Assembly (NCBI GenBank): GCA_943324925.2
Contig: CALPNL020000055.1
Location: 1 to 10,738 of the forward strand
Direction of reading: 5' to 3'
DNA length: 10,738 bases
Source: Chitinophaga pinensis
GTDB lineage: Bacteria; Bacteroidota; Bacteroidia; Flavobacteriales; Flavobacteriaceae
A program made the position numbers and the translations under genes. The notes under the pieces were generated by a model, which saw only the letters and a list, made by a program, of their open reading frames with translations, made no database searches and was not told the origin of the DNA. This document shows positions 1 through 9,200 of the stretch, one piece after another. Each line of letters opens with the position of its first letter. The first letter of the stretch is position 1.

Positions 1-39
1 ATTTTCTTCACTATTTGCAGTAGTAACTGTCGATCCCAT
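1..39 (-). CDS. Probable cytochrome c oxidase subunit III (second copy), N-terminal fragment cut by window edge
   Basis: An ATG at 39 opens a frame that runs off the left edge of the window after 13 codons, reading MGSTVTTANSEEN. This is seen directly, but 13 residues carry no domain. The call rests on context and resemblance: in flavobacteria the short subunit III gene is usually followed by a longer subunit III gene whose product begins with a similar Thr-rich MG-TVTTA stretch before the first membrane helix. It lies 42 bases after the stop of the upstream subunit III gene and on the same strand, so it is probably in the same respiratory operon. No Shine-Dalgarno sequence is visible in front of the ATG, which is usual for this phylum. 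It could instead be a different oxidase-cluster gene; the remainder of the gene would decide. Confidence 0.55.
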   Translation of the reverse strand, partial: MGSTVTTANSEEN

Positions 40-81
40 ATTAGTTATTCATTAAAAAGTTCCCAAATTTAAGCATTTTTC

Positions 82-663
82 TTATTTAAAGAAATATAAA
101 AACAAAAACAAATATACCCAAAGGAAATCCAGAAAGTGCCAATACATTGCACCAAGCTCAATACCAAGGGTTTGTGTTGAATTGTATTTTTGTTTAAAAT
201 GATTATAAATTATAATTAAAAGTGAAATTAGCCCTCCAGCTAGGTGAGCAAGGTGCACTATTGTTACAATATATAAAAAAGTGGTCGTTATAGAACTCGC
301 ACTTCCAGTAAAAAAATAACCGCTATCTACAATTTGACGAAAACCTACAAATTGAAGAATTACGAATACAATTCCGAGCGCAAAAGTAGCTAAAAGAAAT
401 GAAGTTGTAGCACTTCTTTTGTCTTTTTGTATTGCTTTTTTTGCTAAATGAAATGTAATGCTACAACAAAGTATTGCAGCGGTACTAAAATAAAAAGCAC
501 TTGGCAATTGAAAGTCTTTTACCCAATCTGCTCTAGACTTACTAACAACAAATGCACTTGTTAATCCAGCAAACATCATAAACATACTGACCATTGCAAA
601 CAACAATATCAATTTATATGATCTTGCGTTTCTTTCTTTGATTTCATTGATTGACGTACTCAT
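82..663 (-). CDS. Cytochrome c oxidase subunit III family protein (short, five-helix form)
   Basis: This 193-residue inner-membrane protein belongs to the heme-copper oxidase subunit III family, the non-catalytic core subunit of aerobic terminal oxidases. Five hydrophobic segments are visible at about residues 17-41, 56-75, 88-107, 126-155 and 174-191. This is the layout of the short bacterial form, which lacks the first two helices of the mitochondrial type. Family signatures are the HLAHLAGG stretch from residue 137, with the His-x-x-His and Gly pair, and YWHFLDFLWVYLF from residue 174 near the C-terminus. It starts at an ATG only 2 bases after the stop of the heme O synthase gene, so the two are almost certainly cotranscribed and perhaps translationally coupled. 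A second probable subunit III gene follows. The family is clear; whether it serves an aa3/caa3-type or a quinol oxidase cannot be told from this subunit. Confidence 0.9.
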   Translation of the reverse strand: MSTSINEIKERNARSYKLILLFAMVSMFMMFAGLTSAFVVSKSRADWVKDFQLPSAFYFSTAAILCCSITFHLAKKAIQKDKRSATTSFLLATFALGIVFVILQFVGFRQIVDSGYFFTGSASSITTTFLYIVTIVHLAHLAGGLISLLIIIYNHFKQKYNSTQTLGIELGAMYWHFLDFLWVYLFLFLYFFK

Positions 664-665
664 AA

Positions 666-1568
666 TTATCGTAAAAATTTATCTAAAATATAAACCAATT
701 GTAATAAAGTAATATATGAAACACTAACTAACATCAAGGTTCTTGCCGATTTCGTTGTCCTTGTTTGGTATAATTTAACTGCATAAAATAACATCCATAA
801 TCCTAATAAAAGTACTGCAACCGCTGAAATCTTCGTGATAAAAAACTGTCCTGTAAAACCTAATACCGGTAATAAAGAAGCAATAATTAACCAGAGCGTA
901 TACAATATTATTTGGAGTGCAGTAGAATTGTCTTTTCTCCCTGAAGGCAACATAAAGAAACCTGCCTTTTCATAATCTTCATATAAAAACCAACCAATTG
1001 CCCAAAAATGAGGAAACTGCCAAAAGAATTGAATTAAAAATAAAGTTCCTGCCTCTATCCCAAAGTTTCCTGTCGCCGCAACCCAGCCCAACATAAATGG
1101 AATTGCTCCGGGAAAAGCACCAACAAAAACAGAAAGCGGAGTCACTGTTTTTAAAGGAGTATAAATACAAGTATAAATAAATATAGAAATAGCTCCAAAC
1201 ATTGCTGTTTTTTCATTGATGGTATATAAAAGCACAATACCAATAATAGTCAACAAAAAGGCAATGGATAAAGCAGAATTTGAAGACATTCTCTTAGAAG
1301 GTACTGGACGATTTTTTGTTCGATCCATTAATACATCTAATTCTTTTTCAATGACTTGGTTAAATGCATTAGAAGCACCCACCATGCAATATCCTCCAAT
1401 TACGAGTTTCAATAGAACCATCCAATCTAAAGAGTGAATTGATGAAATCCCCAACATAAAACCAGCAATAGAAGAAAAAACAACACTTACAGCCAATCTG
1501 GCTTTCGTGATTTCAAGAAAATCAGTATAAATAGATTTAAAGGAAAGATTGTTTATGGTAGCGTTCAA
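666..1568 (-). CDS. ctaB: Protoheme IX farnesyltransferase (heme O synthase)
   Basis: This UbiA-family integral membrane prenyltransferase (also called cyoE) transfers a farnesyl group from farnesyl diphosphate to the heme B vinyl group, giving heme O, used directly or converted to heme A in terminal oxidases. Numbering from the TTG start (300 residues), the first acidic prenyl-diphosphate/Mg motif is at N70-E74-E76-D78, followed by MDRTKNRPVP. The family usually has Asp where E74 and E76 stand. The YTPLK loop is at 137-141, and WQFPHFWAIGW plus DYEKAGFFMLP lie at 183-208. Several hydrophobic helices fill the rest. The open frame extends upstream to a GTG at 1625, but a promoter at 1597-1629 lies inside that extension. 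The TTG at 1566-1568 gives a protein beginning MNATINNLS, which resembles flavobacterial homologues as I recall them. An oxidase subunit III gene follows after 2 bases, which fits the role. Confidence 0.93.
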   Translation of the reverse strand: MNATINNLSFKSIYTDFLEITKARLAVSVVFSSIAGFMLGISSIHSLDWMVLLKLVIGGYCMVGASNAFNQVIEKELDVLMDRTKNRPVPSKRMSSNSALSIAFLLTIIGIVLLYTINEKTAMFGAISIFIYTCIYTPLKTVTPLSVFVGAFPGAIPFMLGWVAATGNFGIEAGTLFLIQFFWQFPHFWAIGWFLYEDYEKAGFFMLPSGRKDNSTALQIILYTLWLIIASLLPVLGFTGQFFITKISAVAVLLLGLWMLFYAVKLYQTRTTKSARTLMLVSVSYITLLQLVYILDKFLR

Positions 1569-1596
1569 AGCTGATTTATTGGTTTTAAAACTGGTG

Positions 1597-1629
1597 CAAA
1601 GATACTTTAAAAAATAGCATTTCACAAAA
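1597..1629 (-). promoter_or_regulatory. Bacteroidetes-type promoter for the ctaB-oxidase operon
   Basis: Read on the minus strand, TTTTG (1629-1625) is followed after 20 bases by TATCTTTG (1604-1597). This matches the -33 TTG / -7 TAnnTTTG consensus of the primary sigma factor in Bacteroidetes, with acceptable spacing. Transcription would start near 1590, about 20 bases before the TTG codon at 1568. The element overlaps the upstream extension of the ctaB frame, which is the main reason for choosing the shorter protein. Confidence 0.7.
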
Positions 1630-1652
1630 GGAAAACTATATAAATAATCCTA

Positions 1653-1666
1653 TAAATTATAATTTA
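1653..1666. repeat. 14-base perfect AT-only palindrome upstream of the ctaB promoter
   Basis: The sequence TAAATTATAATTTA is its own reverse complement. It lies between the deoC stop and the -33 element of the ctaB promoter, about 24 bases upstream of the latter. It could be an operator half-site pair or an UP-like AT tract, but it has no G or C, and such palindromes arise easily in AT-rich intergenic DNA. It has no loop and so is not a terminator hairpin. Confidence 0.3.
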
Positions 1667-1681
1667 ACAAAAGTTTAGAAA

Positions 1682-2425
1682 TCAATAATTAACAGAGGTA
1701 GATTCGTTAGTTGCTATGCGTTTTGCTGCAGAAGTTCCAATCCTTTTTACTCCTAATCGGATAAGGTTTATCGCTTCTTCGTGATTTCTTACTCCGCCTG
1801 CCGCTTTAATGGACAGAGGAGAAGCGTTTTCGAGCATCATGATTATAGAGGGTAGCGTTGCGCCGTTGGGCAAATTGTCTTTTGTTTTATAAAACCCTGT
1901 TGACGATTTTACAAAAACTGAGGGATATATGTCTTCTTTAAAATTGGAAATAACTACATTTTTTATCAGTGTTGAAAGCTGGATTATCTGCTGGTTGTTT
2001 AAAGCTGCCACTTCAATAATCCATTTGATTACTTTATTATTTTGTATTGCAAATTCAGTACATTTTAGAATTTCTTCTTTTACAAGAAGGACATTCCCTT
2101 TTTTGAAAGCTTCATAATTGCAGACAAAATCCAAGTCATCGGCACCCTCGGTAATGGCCTTTTTGGCTTCTTTAATTTTTTTTGAATAATTGGAGTTGCC
2201 TTTTGGGAAATCAATTACAGTTCCTATAGTCACTTTTGATTTTTGATTGGTTACCATTTTCTTAGCTAAAGAAACCATTTCTGGACGAATCATGACAAGC
2301 TTGAAATTCTCATCAATTGCTTCTTGAATGCAATTTGCAACTAATTTTGCATTTTCATTTTCACTTATTCCAGCTTGATCTGCTGTTTTTAAGTAGGTAG
2401 AATCCAAAAATGATTTTATATCCAT
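1682..2425 (-). CDS. deoC: Deoxyribose-phosphate aldolase
   Basis: This 247-residue cytoplasmic class I aldolase cleaves 2-deoxyribose-5-phosphate to glyceraldehyde-3-phosphate and acetaldehyde, feeding deoxynucleoside carbon into glycolysis. The TIM-barrel active site is complete: the Schiff-base lysine is K173 in FVKSSTGF, the second lysine K207 is in KAAGGVR, and the proton-relay aspartate is D99 in GADDLDFV, corresponding to K167, K201 and D102 of the E. coli enzyme. The phosphate-binding loop is IGTSAA at 229-234, where the second serine of the E. coli GASS loop is an alanine. The ATG start is preceded by AAGAGG ending 2 bases before it, unusually close for a Shine-Dalgarno site. It lies 24 bases after the VanZ-like gene and is probably the last gene of the gcvH operon. 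No other deo genes are nearby, so the linkage is not by pathway. Confidence 0.94.
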   Translation of the reverse strand: MDIKSFLDSTYLKTADQAGISENENAKLVANCIQEAIDENFKLVMIRPEMVSLAKKMVTNQKSKVTIGTVIDFPKGNSNYSKKIKEAKKAITEGADDLDFVCNYEAFKKGNVLLVKEEILKCTEFAIQNNKVIKWIIEVAALNNQQIIQLSTLIKNVVISNFKEDIYPSVFVKSSTGFYKTKDNLPNGATLPSIIMMLENASPLSIKAAGGVRNHEEAINLIRLGVKRIGTSAAKRIATNESTSVNY

Positions 2426-2449
2426 CGCCTCTTAAAATAAAAATAGTAA

Positions 2450-2833
2450 TTAGATTTTGGTCTTTTTATTTGAATAATAGTTTACCGAAAGTAAAATAAC
2501 TAAAGCTGTAAAAGCTCCTGATATATTTGAAATCACATCTAATACATCTCCTTTTCTAGAAGTTGTTAATACTTGTTGGGACCATTCGATTCCGATTCCG
2601 AAGACCAATGAAATCAAAAACAAAATAACAGGAGTTTTGTAATTAATTATTTTAGTATCTGATTTAAAATACAAATACCATAAAATAATGAATACAAAGT
2701 GAAAAGTAAAATGAGCCAATTTATCAACATTGTTAATTTCAATTTTTGGCAAGTCGCTTGCAGGCTCTAGACAAAGGAGCAGTATGGAACAAGTCCAAAT
2801 TAACGCAACCGATAAATAGCTATTTTTACGCAC
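2450..2833 (-). CDS. VanZ-like family membrane protein
   Basis: This small 127-residue protein has four hydrophobic segments, at about residues 6-22, 38-56, 66-84 and 101-117. It shows the sparse conserved residues of the VanZ-like family: DKLAH at 37-41, E83-x-x-Q86 at the end of helix three, R93-x-x-D96-x-x-D99, and N103-x-x-G106 entering helix four. The name comes from VanZ of enterococcal vancomycin clusters, which affects teicoplanin resistance. Most family members, including this one with no van genes around it, have no established function, so no resistance role should be read into it. The start is GTG. The codon directly before it is an in-frame TAG, and no Met codon follows before the first helix, so the start is well fixed. 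It overlaps the end of gcvH by 8 bases, suggesting translational coupling, and deoC follows 24 bases later. Confidence 0.85.
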   Translation of the reverse strand: MRKNSYLSVALIWTCSILLLCLEPASDLPKIEINNVDKLAHFTFHFVFIILWYLYFKSDTKIINYKTPVILFLISLVFGIGIEWSQQVLTTSRKGDVLDVISNISGAFTALVILLSVNYYSNKKTKI

Positions 2834-3206
2834 CTATCAGTGCTTTATAATCTTCGCTTGATAATAAATCCTCCATTTCTGAAGCATCAGAAAATTTCAC
2901 TTTTACCATCCATCCTTTTCCGTAAGGATCGCCATTTACAGTGTCAGGGCTAGATTCTAAATCGTCATTGAATTCAATAATTTCACCTGATAATGGTAAG
3001 AATAAATCAGAAACTGTTTTCACCGCTTCAACCGTACCAAAAACTTCGTCTTTAGCTAGTGTTTGATCTAAAGTTTCTACCTCTACGTATACAATATCAC
3101 CCAATTCTTTTTGAGCAAAATCAGTGATGCCAACAGTAGCAATTCCACCGTCAATACTTACCCATTCGTGGTCTTTTGTGTACTTTAAATTTGAAGGAAT
3201 ATTCAT
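2826..3206 (-). CDS. gcvH: Glycine cleavage system H protein
   Basis: This 126-residue cytoplasmic lipoyl carrier shuttles the aminomethyl group from the P protein (GcvP) to the T protein (GcvT) and is reoxidised by lipoamide dehydrogenase. The lipoylated lysine is K63 in the signature GTVEAVKTVSDL, at the usual position. Other family landmarks are YTKDHEWV at 9-16, VGITDFAQKELGDIVYVE at 25-42 and the C-terminal NGDPYGKGWM at 91-100. The length is normal. The ATG follows an AT-rich leader without a Shine-Dalgarno site, as is common in flavobacteria. A strong promoter lies in the short gap behind sprA, so gcvH is probably the first gene of a gcvH-vanZ-deoC unit. gcvP and gcvT are not in the window. 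The identification is secure. Confidence 0.97.
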   Translation of the reverse strand: MNIPSNLKYTKDHEWVSIDGGIATVGITDFAQKELGDIVYVEVETLDQTLAKDEVFGTVEAVKTVSDLFLPLSGEIIEFNDDLESSPDTVNGDPYGKGWMVKVKFSDASEMEDLLSSEDYKALIGA

Positions 3207-3241
3207 TTTAAATTTTATTTATAGTTATAATTATTTTTTTA

Positions 3242-3271
3242 CAAAGGTATTATTTACAATTCTATTTTCAA
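3242..3271 (-). promoter_or_regulatory. Bacteroidetes-type promoter for gcvH-vanZ-deoC
   Basis: On the minus strand TTG (3271-3269) is separated by 19 bases from TACCTTTG (3249-3242), a near-ideal -33/-7 pair for the Bacteroidetes primary sigma factor. Transcription would begin near 3235, leaving a leader of roughly 28 bases before the gcvH ATG. The -33 element begins at the base immediately after the sprA stop codon, so there is no room for a sprA terminator upstream of it. Confidence 0.75.
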
Positions 3272-6200
3272 TTAATTTCCGAAATTATATCTTAGAGTAA
3301 ATCCTGCTCTAATATTGGTCATTGGAAATGATGTTGAAACCACCGCTTTAGAGAAAGTATGATCGTAATAAAATATAGTTGTTAAATTTTTACTTAAAGA
3401 ATAATCAGCTGTAATTCTTGTTGACCAAAGGTTTTGTCCTCCAGCCAATTGGTTGTTGTCATAATCTAAATAACGAACAATTGTTTGATTATTTCTGTAG
3501 GAAAAATCTGCTTTAATATTAATATCTCCTTTTAACACCCCTTGTGCATTATCTGCAAATTTAGAAGAAATGGCAACGTCTTTAAATCGATAACCCATTC
3601 CAACAACAAATTCTACTCCACTTACTTCGGTCAATAAATTATTATCAAAACTCATTGATAAAGCTCTGTCTTTTTTCATTTCTGCTAAAAACTTCATTGA
3701 ATTTTTAAGTTCAAAATCTACTCTCACTAATGGATTAAATTGTTCTACCAAATTCACATTTCCTATAATAGTTTTATTAAAGAAATTCCCACCTTTATCC
3801 ACCCCATTTGGATTTAGATTGTAATCTAAATTAGATCTAAAAGAATTGATGGTGTAGGAAGAACGGTAACTATGTTGAATAGAAAATCTTTTAAAGTTCT
3901 CTTTAAAAAATTCATACCTCATCAATCCACTATATTTGGCTGTCCAGTTTGGAATTGGGAAATCTCGAAATGCTGATAACGAAACGCCTTTTGCAGCTTC
4001 GCCGATTTTATCATTTAGTACTCCGGTGTATGCCGCAAGAAATGAGGGAAGCAATACCGCTTGACTGTTTTTACCAAAACCTGCCGGATAGCCTTCAGCG
4101 TCTCTTGGAAAAGTGGTAGAGTTGTAATATTGCTCCGCTAATCGATTAGCAATAATAATTCTATTCCCTCTAAAATCATCAAATGCCGACGATTGATTGA
4201 TATCACTATTTCTAAAGGCCGTTTTAATCATAACGGTAGAAATAGCAAAATTTCCTGTATAATAAGGTGATCTAGAATTATATTGCCCCCCTGAAACATC
4301 ATATTGTTCTGAGAAATTATCAGCATAAGTTCTGTCGGCTGTTAAATCAATTTTAAAATCGGGAAACAAGTCGATATTTGCAGTTATGTTTAATGCTTTA
4401 TTGGTTACTTGAGTAAAATTCTGATTGAATTCAGGGTAGTTGGTTAACCAACCATTTTTAGCTGCTTCAAATCTAACATCGTCTTGAGATCCAAAAACGA
4501 AACCTAAAGTAGGTTTTGAAGTTCCTAAAAATCCTAACCCTGGAAGATAACCAGGCAAAGAAGTTCCTTTATTTTCAGTGTAATTTATTTGAATGTTTTT
4601 TACACTTGTTATTACCCCTCTAAGTCCTGCAATAAATAAATTGTCGTCAGAAACATTTTGTTGTTGCTGATTATTAACAACTTTTTGCCCTGGAACAGGC
4701 GCTTTCTTAGGAGTTTGCTGTGCTGGTCTTTTAGTAGTTTTTACCAATCCAATGTATCTGTAAAATGACTCCATATTAAATGAAGTGTTCAATTTCTGAG
4801 CTGCAGAATTTTGAATGGTATTTCCTAAATTATACAAAGTCCCATCGGTTGCCTCTATAGAAGTTAAAGCTGCGGACGATTTTAGCCAGCTATAATTTCC
4901 GGTGTAAGAATAGGTAGACTTAATAAAACTGAACAATGGAATTTTATTTATTGGCAAATCATAATTCATTGTCAATTGTTGCGTATGCTGATTTGGATCA
5001 CCAACATCCAAATAGTTATCCCAAATAGTTACGGTATTATCTGGTATATTATTGTCGTTGATGTAGTTTCTAACAATATTATTTGACGAAGCAGTAAAGT
5101 TAAATTTTAAGGCTTTTGTCAAATTATAATTGAATCCATATTGATAATTAAATAAGAAATTTCTTCTGTACAACGGATCTAATCCGATACCTGCAACTTC
5201 CACCTGACGAAATTCTTGTCGGTTGTACTGTCTAATAATATTAGTACTAAATGAAATATTTGAAGGCAAATAATTAAAATTAAAGTCACTTAATAATTTC
5301 CAATAATCACTTTTTTGGAAAATTTTCGTTTTTTTGAATGGCTCAAAAGGTTTAGGTTGAAAAGTATAGGTATAATCAACAGTAGTATTTACTTGTTTGT
5401 CTTCATAGCTTTCAATTTCAAAATTATGTCGCTCCACTTCATTGTAAGAATAGGATAGCGTTAAATTCTCTGGATCGTAAATATGTGGTTTTTGTTTTTC
5501 GCCTCTTTCTTTTTTAACTCCAATAAAATTAATACTTCTTCTTTTTGTGTAATCAATAGCTCTATTTCTAATATTGTCTCTTTCTGCTTGATTCGAAGTG
5601 ATATCTAACAACTGTTGCAATCTAATGTCTTGATTAAAAGGATCGTACTCTGGAGTGATTGTTTCCTCACCCACCGCATAGTTAAATGGCAAATTGATGC
5701 CCCATTTTTTCGGCAAAAATTTACCAATACTCAAATTAGTAACGATATTATATTGGAATAAATCTTCTCTACTCCTTTCATTTGGACCCTGTTCTAATGC
5801 GCCAAAACCAACGGTGCTTTTCTTGCTCGATGCAGAAACAGTGGCTAAATCTGCTAAATTAGTATCTAAACTAACCACCGCTGCCATTCCGCCTTCGTTA
5901 TCCATTTCGGCTAATCTAAGTTCGTTAAACCAAACTTCCCCTCGAATGTTACTCGTATTTGTTGCTTTGTTTTTTACACCAACCATTAAGGTTCTTACCA
6001 ATCCAAAATTAGGATTTCCACGTATTCCAAGTCTTAATTTACCCCGATTCGTATTAGTAGCTAATGAAGGATCTAAAATATCATCATCAATAAATCGGAT
6101 TCCATTGATATCTTCTGCAGGGGCATTTCCTCCCAACGCTAAAACTTTCAATTGCGTTAGCAAGTCCAATGTTAAGTTGATTTCATTTAATTCCGGCCAT

Positions 6201-9200
6201 ACCTCTTCAGGTGACGAAGCGCCTTCAGGAGTAACTTTTAATGGAATTTCAACTTGATAGAAATTCTGGGTAAAGTCGTTTCCAAATCTTATAAAGCCGA
6301 TCATTTGATCATTTTGCAGCGGGGTTGGATCTGAGGGTGCCGGAAGTGCTTCAGCATGTAAAAACATTTTAAGTTTATTGAATTGACGCATATCAACACT
6401 TACATTTTTAAAAACTGCTCTTGAATCAGCAGGTTGTAAACCGTCACCTCCAACTCTCATTGCTAAAGATTGTTCGTTTTGATTGATTACTGAATTATTA
6501 TTGTATAATTGTTCTCTGACCACTCCCGGAGGCGAGACATAACGAATCGGACTTCTATTGCCGTTCTCTTGAATATTTACAGTTAAAACATCTAAATCCG
6601 TATTGTCATCAGACGGGTTGGTATCTGCGGCATCAAGAGTATTGGTATAGCGTCTCCATTCCCCACGAACTAAATCTAGAGCGCCAAAACGAACAATCAT
6701 TTTATCACTAAAACCAGTCATAAACATTCGCATATAGCTAATCGATCTAAAATCCGAGATTCCTCCAATAGTGTTTTCTGGTTGAGAAATTGGAATTTTA
6801 AACTGGATCCATCTTGCCCGAGTTGGATTGGCTCCAGATGGCAAATTGGATGCATCGGTCTCTCTAATATCGGTTACATATCGGTCAACGCCAATAGTCA
6901 TATTTCTGTGTAAATCAATGCTATATTCAAAATAAGCATTAATTGTATTCATAGTATTATCGCGATTAATATCTTCCACATCAGGAAGGGTGGTGGATCC
7001 TCTGTTAGCGTCCGTTACCTCTACAGGAGAATTTCCTTGGGTTCCATTATAATTTTTATATCGGTCAATCACAGTTCCTTGGGCGGCAAGATAATACTCA
7101 TAATCATCAGCTGAAGGGTCTGGATAACCAGAAAAATTTGGGAATTTTGAAGCTTCTTCAGTATTGCTTAATCCATCTAAACCTATATCTTGACTTGATC
7201 TATTGGCTGGATTGGTATCAAATGCATAAATTAAAGATTGCGAAGCGGGAATATTCCCCCAAATAGGCTGAGGGGAAACTAAAACTTGATCTGCACCTAG
7301 TCCGTTTTCAAATTGCTTTCTTCCATCTTTTAAAACATCCTCAGATATAGATCCTAAGTTAAAATAAATTTTTCCAGTATTATTGGAGGAAGCTTCACTC
7401 GAAGTATTTCCTGGATCATAATAAGGGTCTAACAACCAGAATTGTAAATATTCAACATTGCTTTGCTCAAAATTAGTAGCGCTTAACGACCGCATAATTC
7501 CTCCAAAATTACTTTGTGGATTTGGCAACTGATTGGTTGTTGCAGCAGCAGGATTGTAATTGTATGCCCCTCTTTCTTTTGGATAATATGCAAGATCTAA
7601 AGTATTTACAACTTGTGTTTGCCCTATTGCAATATCCGTTACAGGGTATAGTTCTTCGCTGTAAATTCTTCTTGTAGCATTCAATGATATGTCTTGAATT
7701 GAAACTCCAGAAGGTCGTGAAGCATAAAATGATGGGTCAATACTGTACCACGCTAATTTAGCTCTTTTATAACCATAACTAAGATCGGAAGCGGTTGCAT
7801 TAAAATCGTAGCTACTGGTAATTGATTTTTCTGGCGTTGAAGACAAACTCCATGAAAATGGGGACCTCATATCTATTGAGGTTTGTGATCCTTCAAAATC
7901 ATCTACGTAAATGGTTGATTCCCCTTGAAATTTATCCCCATCAGGAGTGTCCGGCTTTAAAAAAGCAACTTCTCCTCGAAAAGATAAATTGGAAGCAACA
8001 TCAGTATCTACATTTGGCAATTTATTAACCAATCTAGTGAAAAATGGAACTTCAGTAGAAAAATTAGTATTGAAACCAAAAATGGTGTTATTTACTGATT
8101 CTTGTCCATAACTTGATTTTTGGGTAAATGGCTTTTCAGACATTTTTAAAAAAGTCCCGCCTACCATAAACTTCTCAGAAATTTTATGCTCCACATTGAA
8201 ACCCATGAACCTTCTGGTCTGTTGACCAAAAACAGCATTATTTTCTAATGAAACTTTAATTTCAGCATTGGATGCTTGAAGCGAGGGGTCTAAAATTTGA
8301 ACTCTCCCTAATTGGTAATTTACACTATAATCTACTCCTTCTACTAAAACGCGACCCCCAGCAGTAACGACAACAGATCCTTTTGGCACATTGAAAGCTC
8401 CAATTGAAATTCCATCACCACCCGTGGATTTAAATTTACCTCTTAATTGGAATTTATTTTTTTCACTGTCTTGTAATGCCGTCGCTTGAGTTTGGCGATA
8501 CATGTTTCTATAAACATATTTAGTTTGGTTGGCATTGTAGTTTCCAATATTATAATCTTCGGTATTGTTATTTCTTAATTTTTCAAATAAATGTTTTCCA
8601 AATGGCTCAACGGTCGTAAATATTATTCTACCATTTTGAGTGTCTACTGTTAGTCCGGGAATAAAATCAAAAAATCCATCACCTCCAGTTTGCGGATCAT
8701 TATTAAAATTTAATTTATCGACATTAAAAACTTTTAATAAAGGCGTACTTGTGACTAAATCTTGAGGCTGGGGAAGTGGTGAAACTAAATTAATATAGTT
8801 TAAGGGCGAAGGATCTGTATATAATATATTAAATTTAAAATCAGCTTGTTGCAATTGAAAAGCTCCGGGAATTTGATAAATGTTTTTCATCATCAGGTTC
8901 CAAATTGGCGTAGTTACTCGAGTTGTAGGGTTTTCTACACTTGTCAAATTGCTTTTCAGCATTTTTAACAGTAAACTCTGAGTTGATACAGTAACCGGTT
9001 GGGTAGATCCTGGAGTAGTACCACCTGTTTCAGTAGCTTGAACTCCATCGGTTCCAAATTCACCAACTTGGTAAACGACATCTCCAATTGTATATTGATA
9101 GGCCACAGCTAAAACCTCGTCATTGGCCAATTTTTGTTGTAAAGAAATATAACCCAATTGCGGATGAAACGTAAATTCTGAAGAGGTCAATTTCCTTGCA

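Noticed and set aside
64..71. TAAATTTG on the minus strand upstream of the left-edge gene, matching the -7 consensus
   Set aside because: No TTG lies at the right distance upstream (the nearest is about 31 bases away). The four-letter-constrained motif is frequent in AT-rich DNA, and the gene fits as part of the ctaB operon.
1569..1681. Possible intrinsic terminator between deoC and ctaB
   Set aside because: The gap is almost all A and T and I found no GC-containing stem followed by a T run. The only inverted symmetry is the AT-only palindrome with no loop.
1682..2425. deoC as part of a nucleoside catabolism operon
   Set aside because: None of its neighbours (VanZ-like, gcvH, ctaB) belongs to deoxynucleoside metabolism, so its position cannot be used to infer such an operon.
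2450..2833. Glycopeptide resistance role suggested by the VanZ family name
   Set aside because: There are no other van genes in the window, and the VanZ-like family is widespread in bacteria without any link to resistance.
5694..6257. A 187-codon open frame on the plus strand inside sprA
   Set aside because: It lies wholly antisense to a conserved part of sprA (including the WFNELRL region). Its translation shows no recognisable domain, and no promoter or neighbouring plus-strand gene supports it. Long antisense frames are expected opposite a 7 kb gene.
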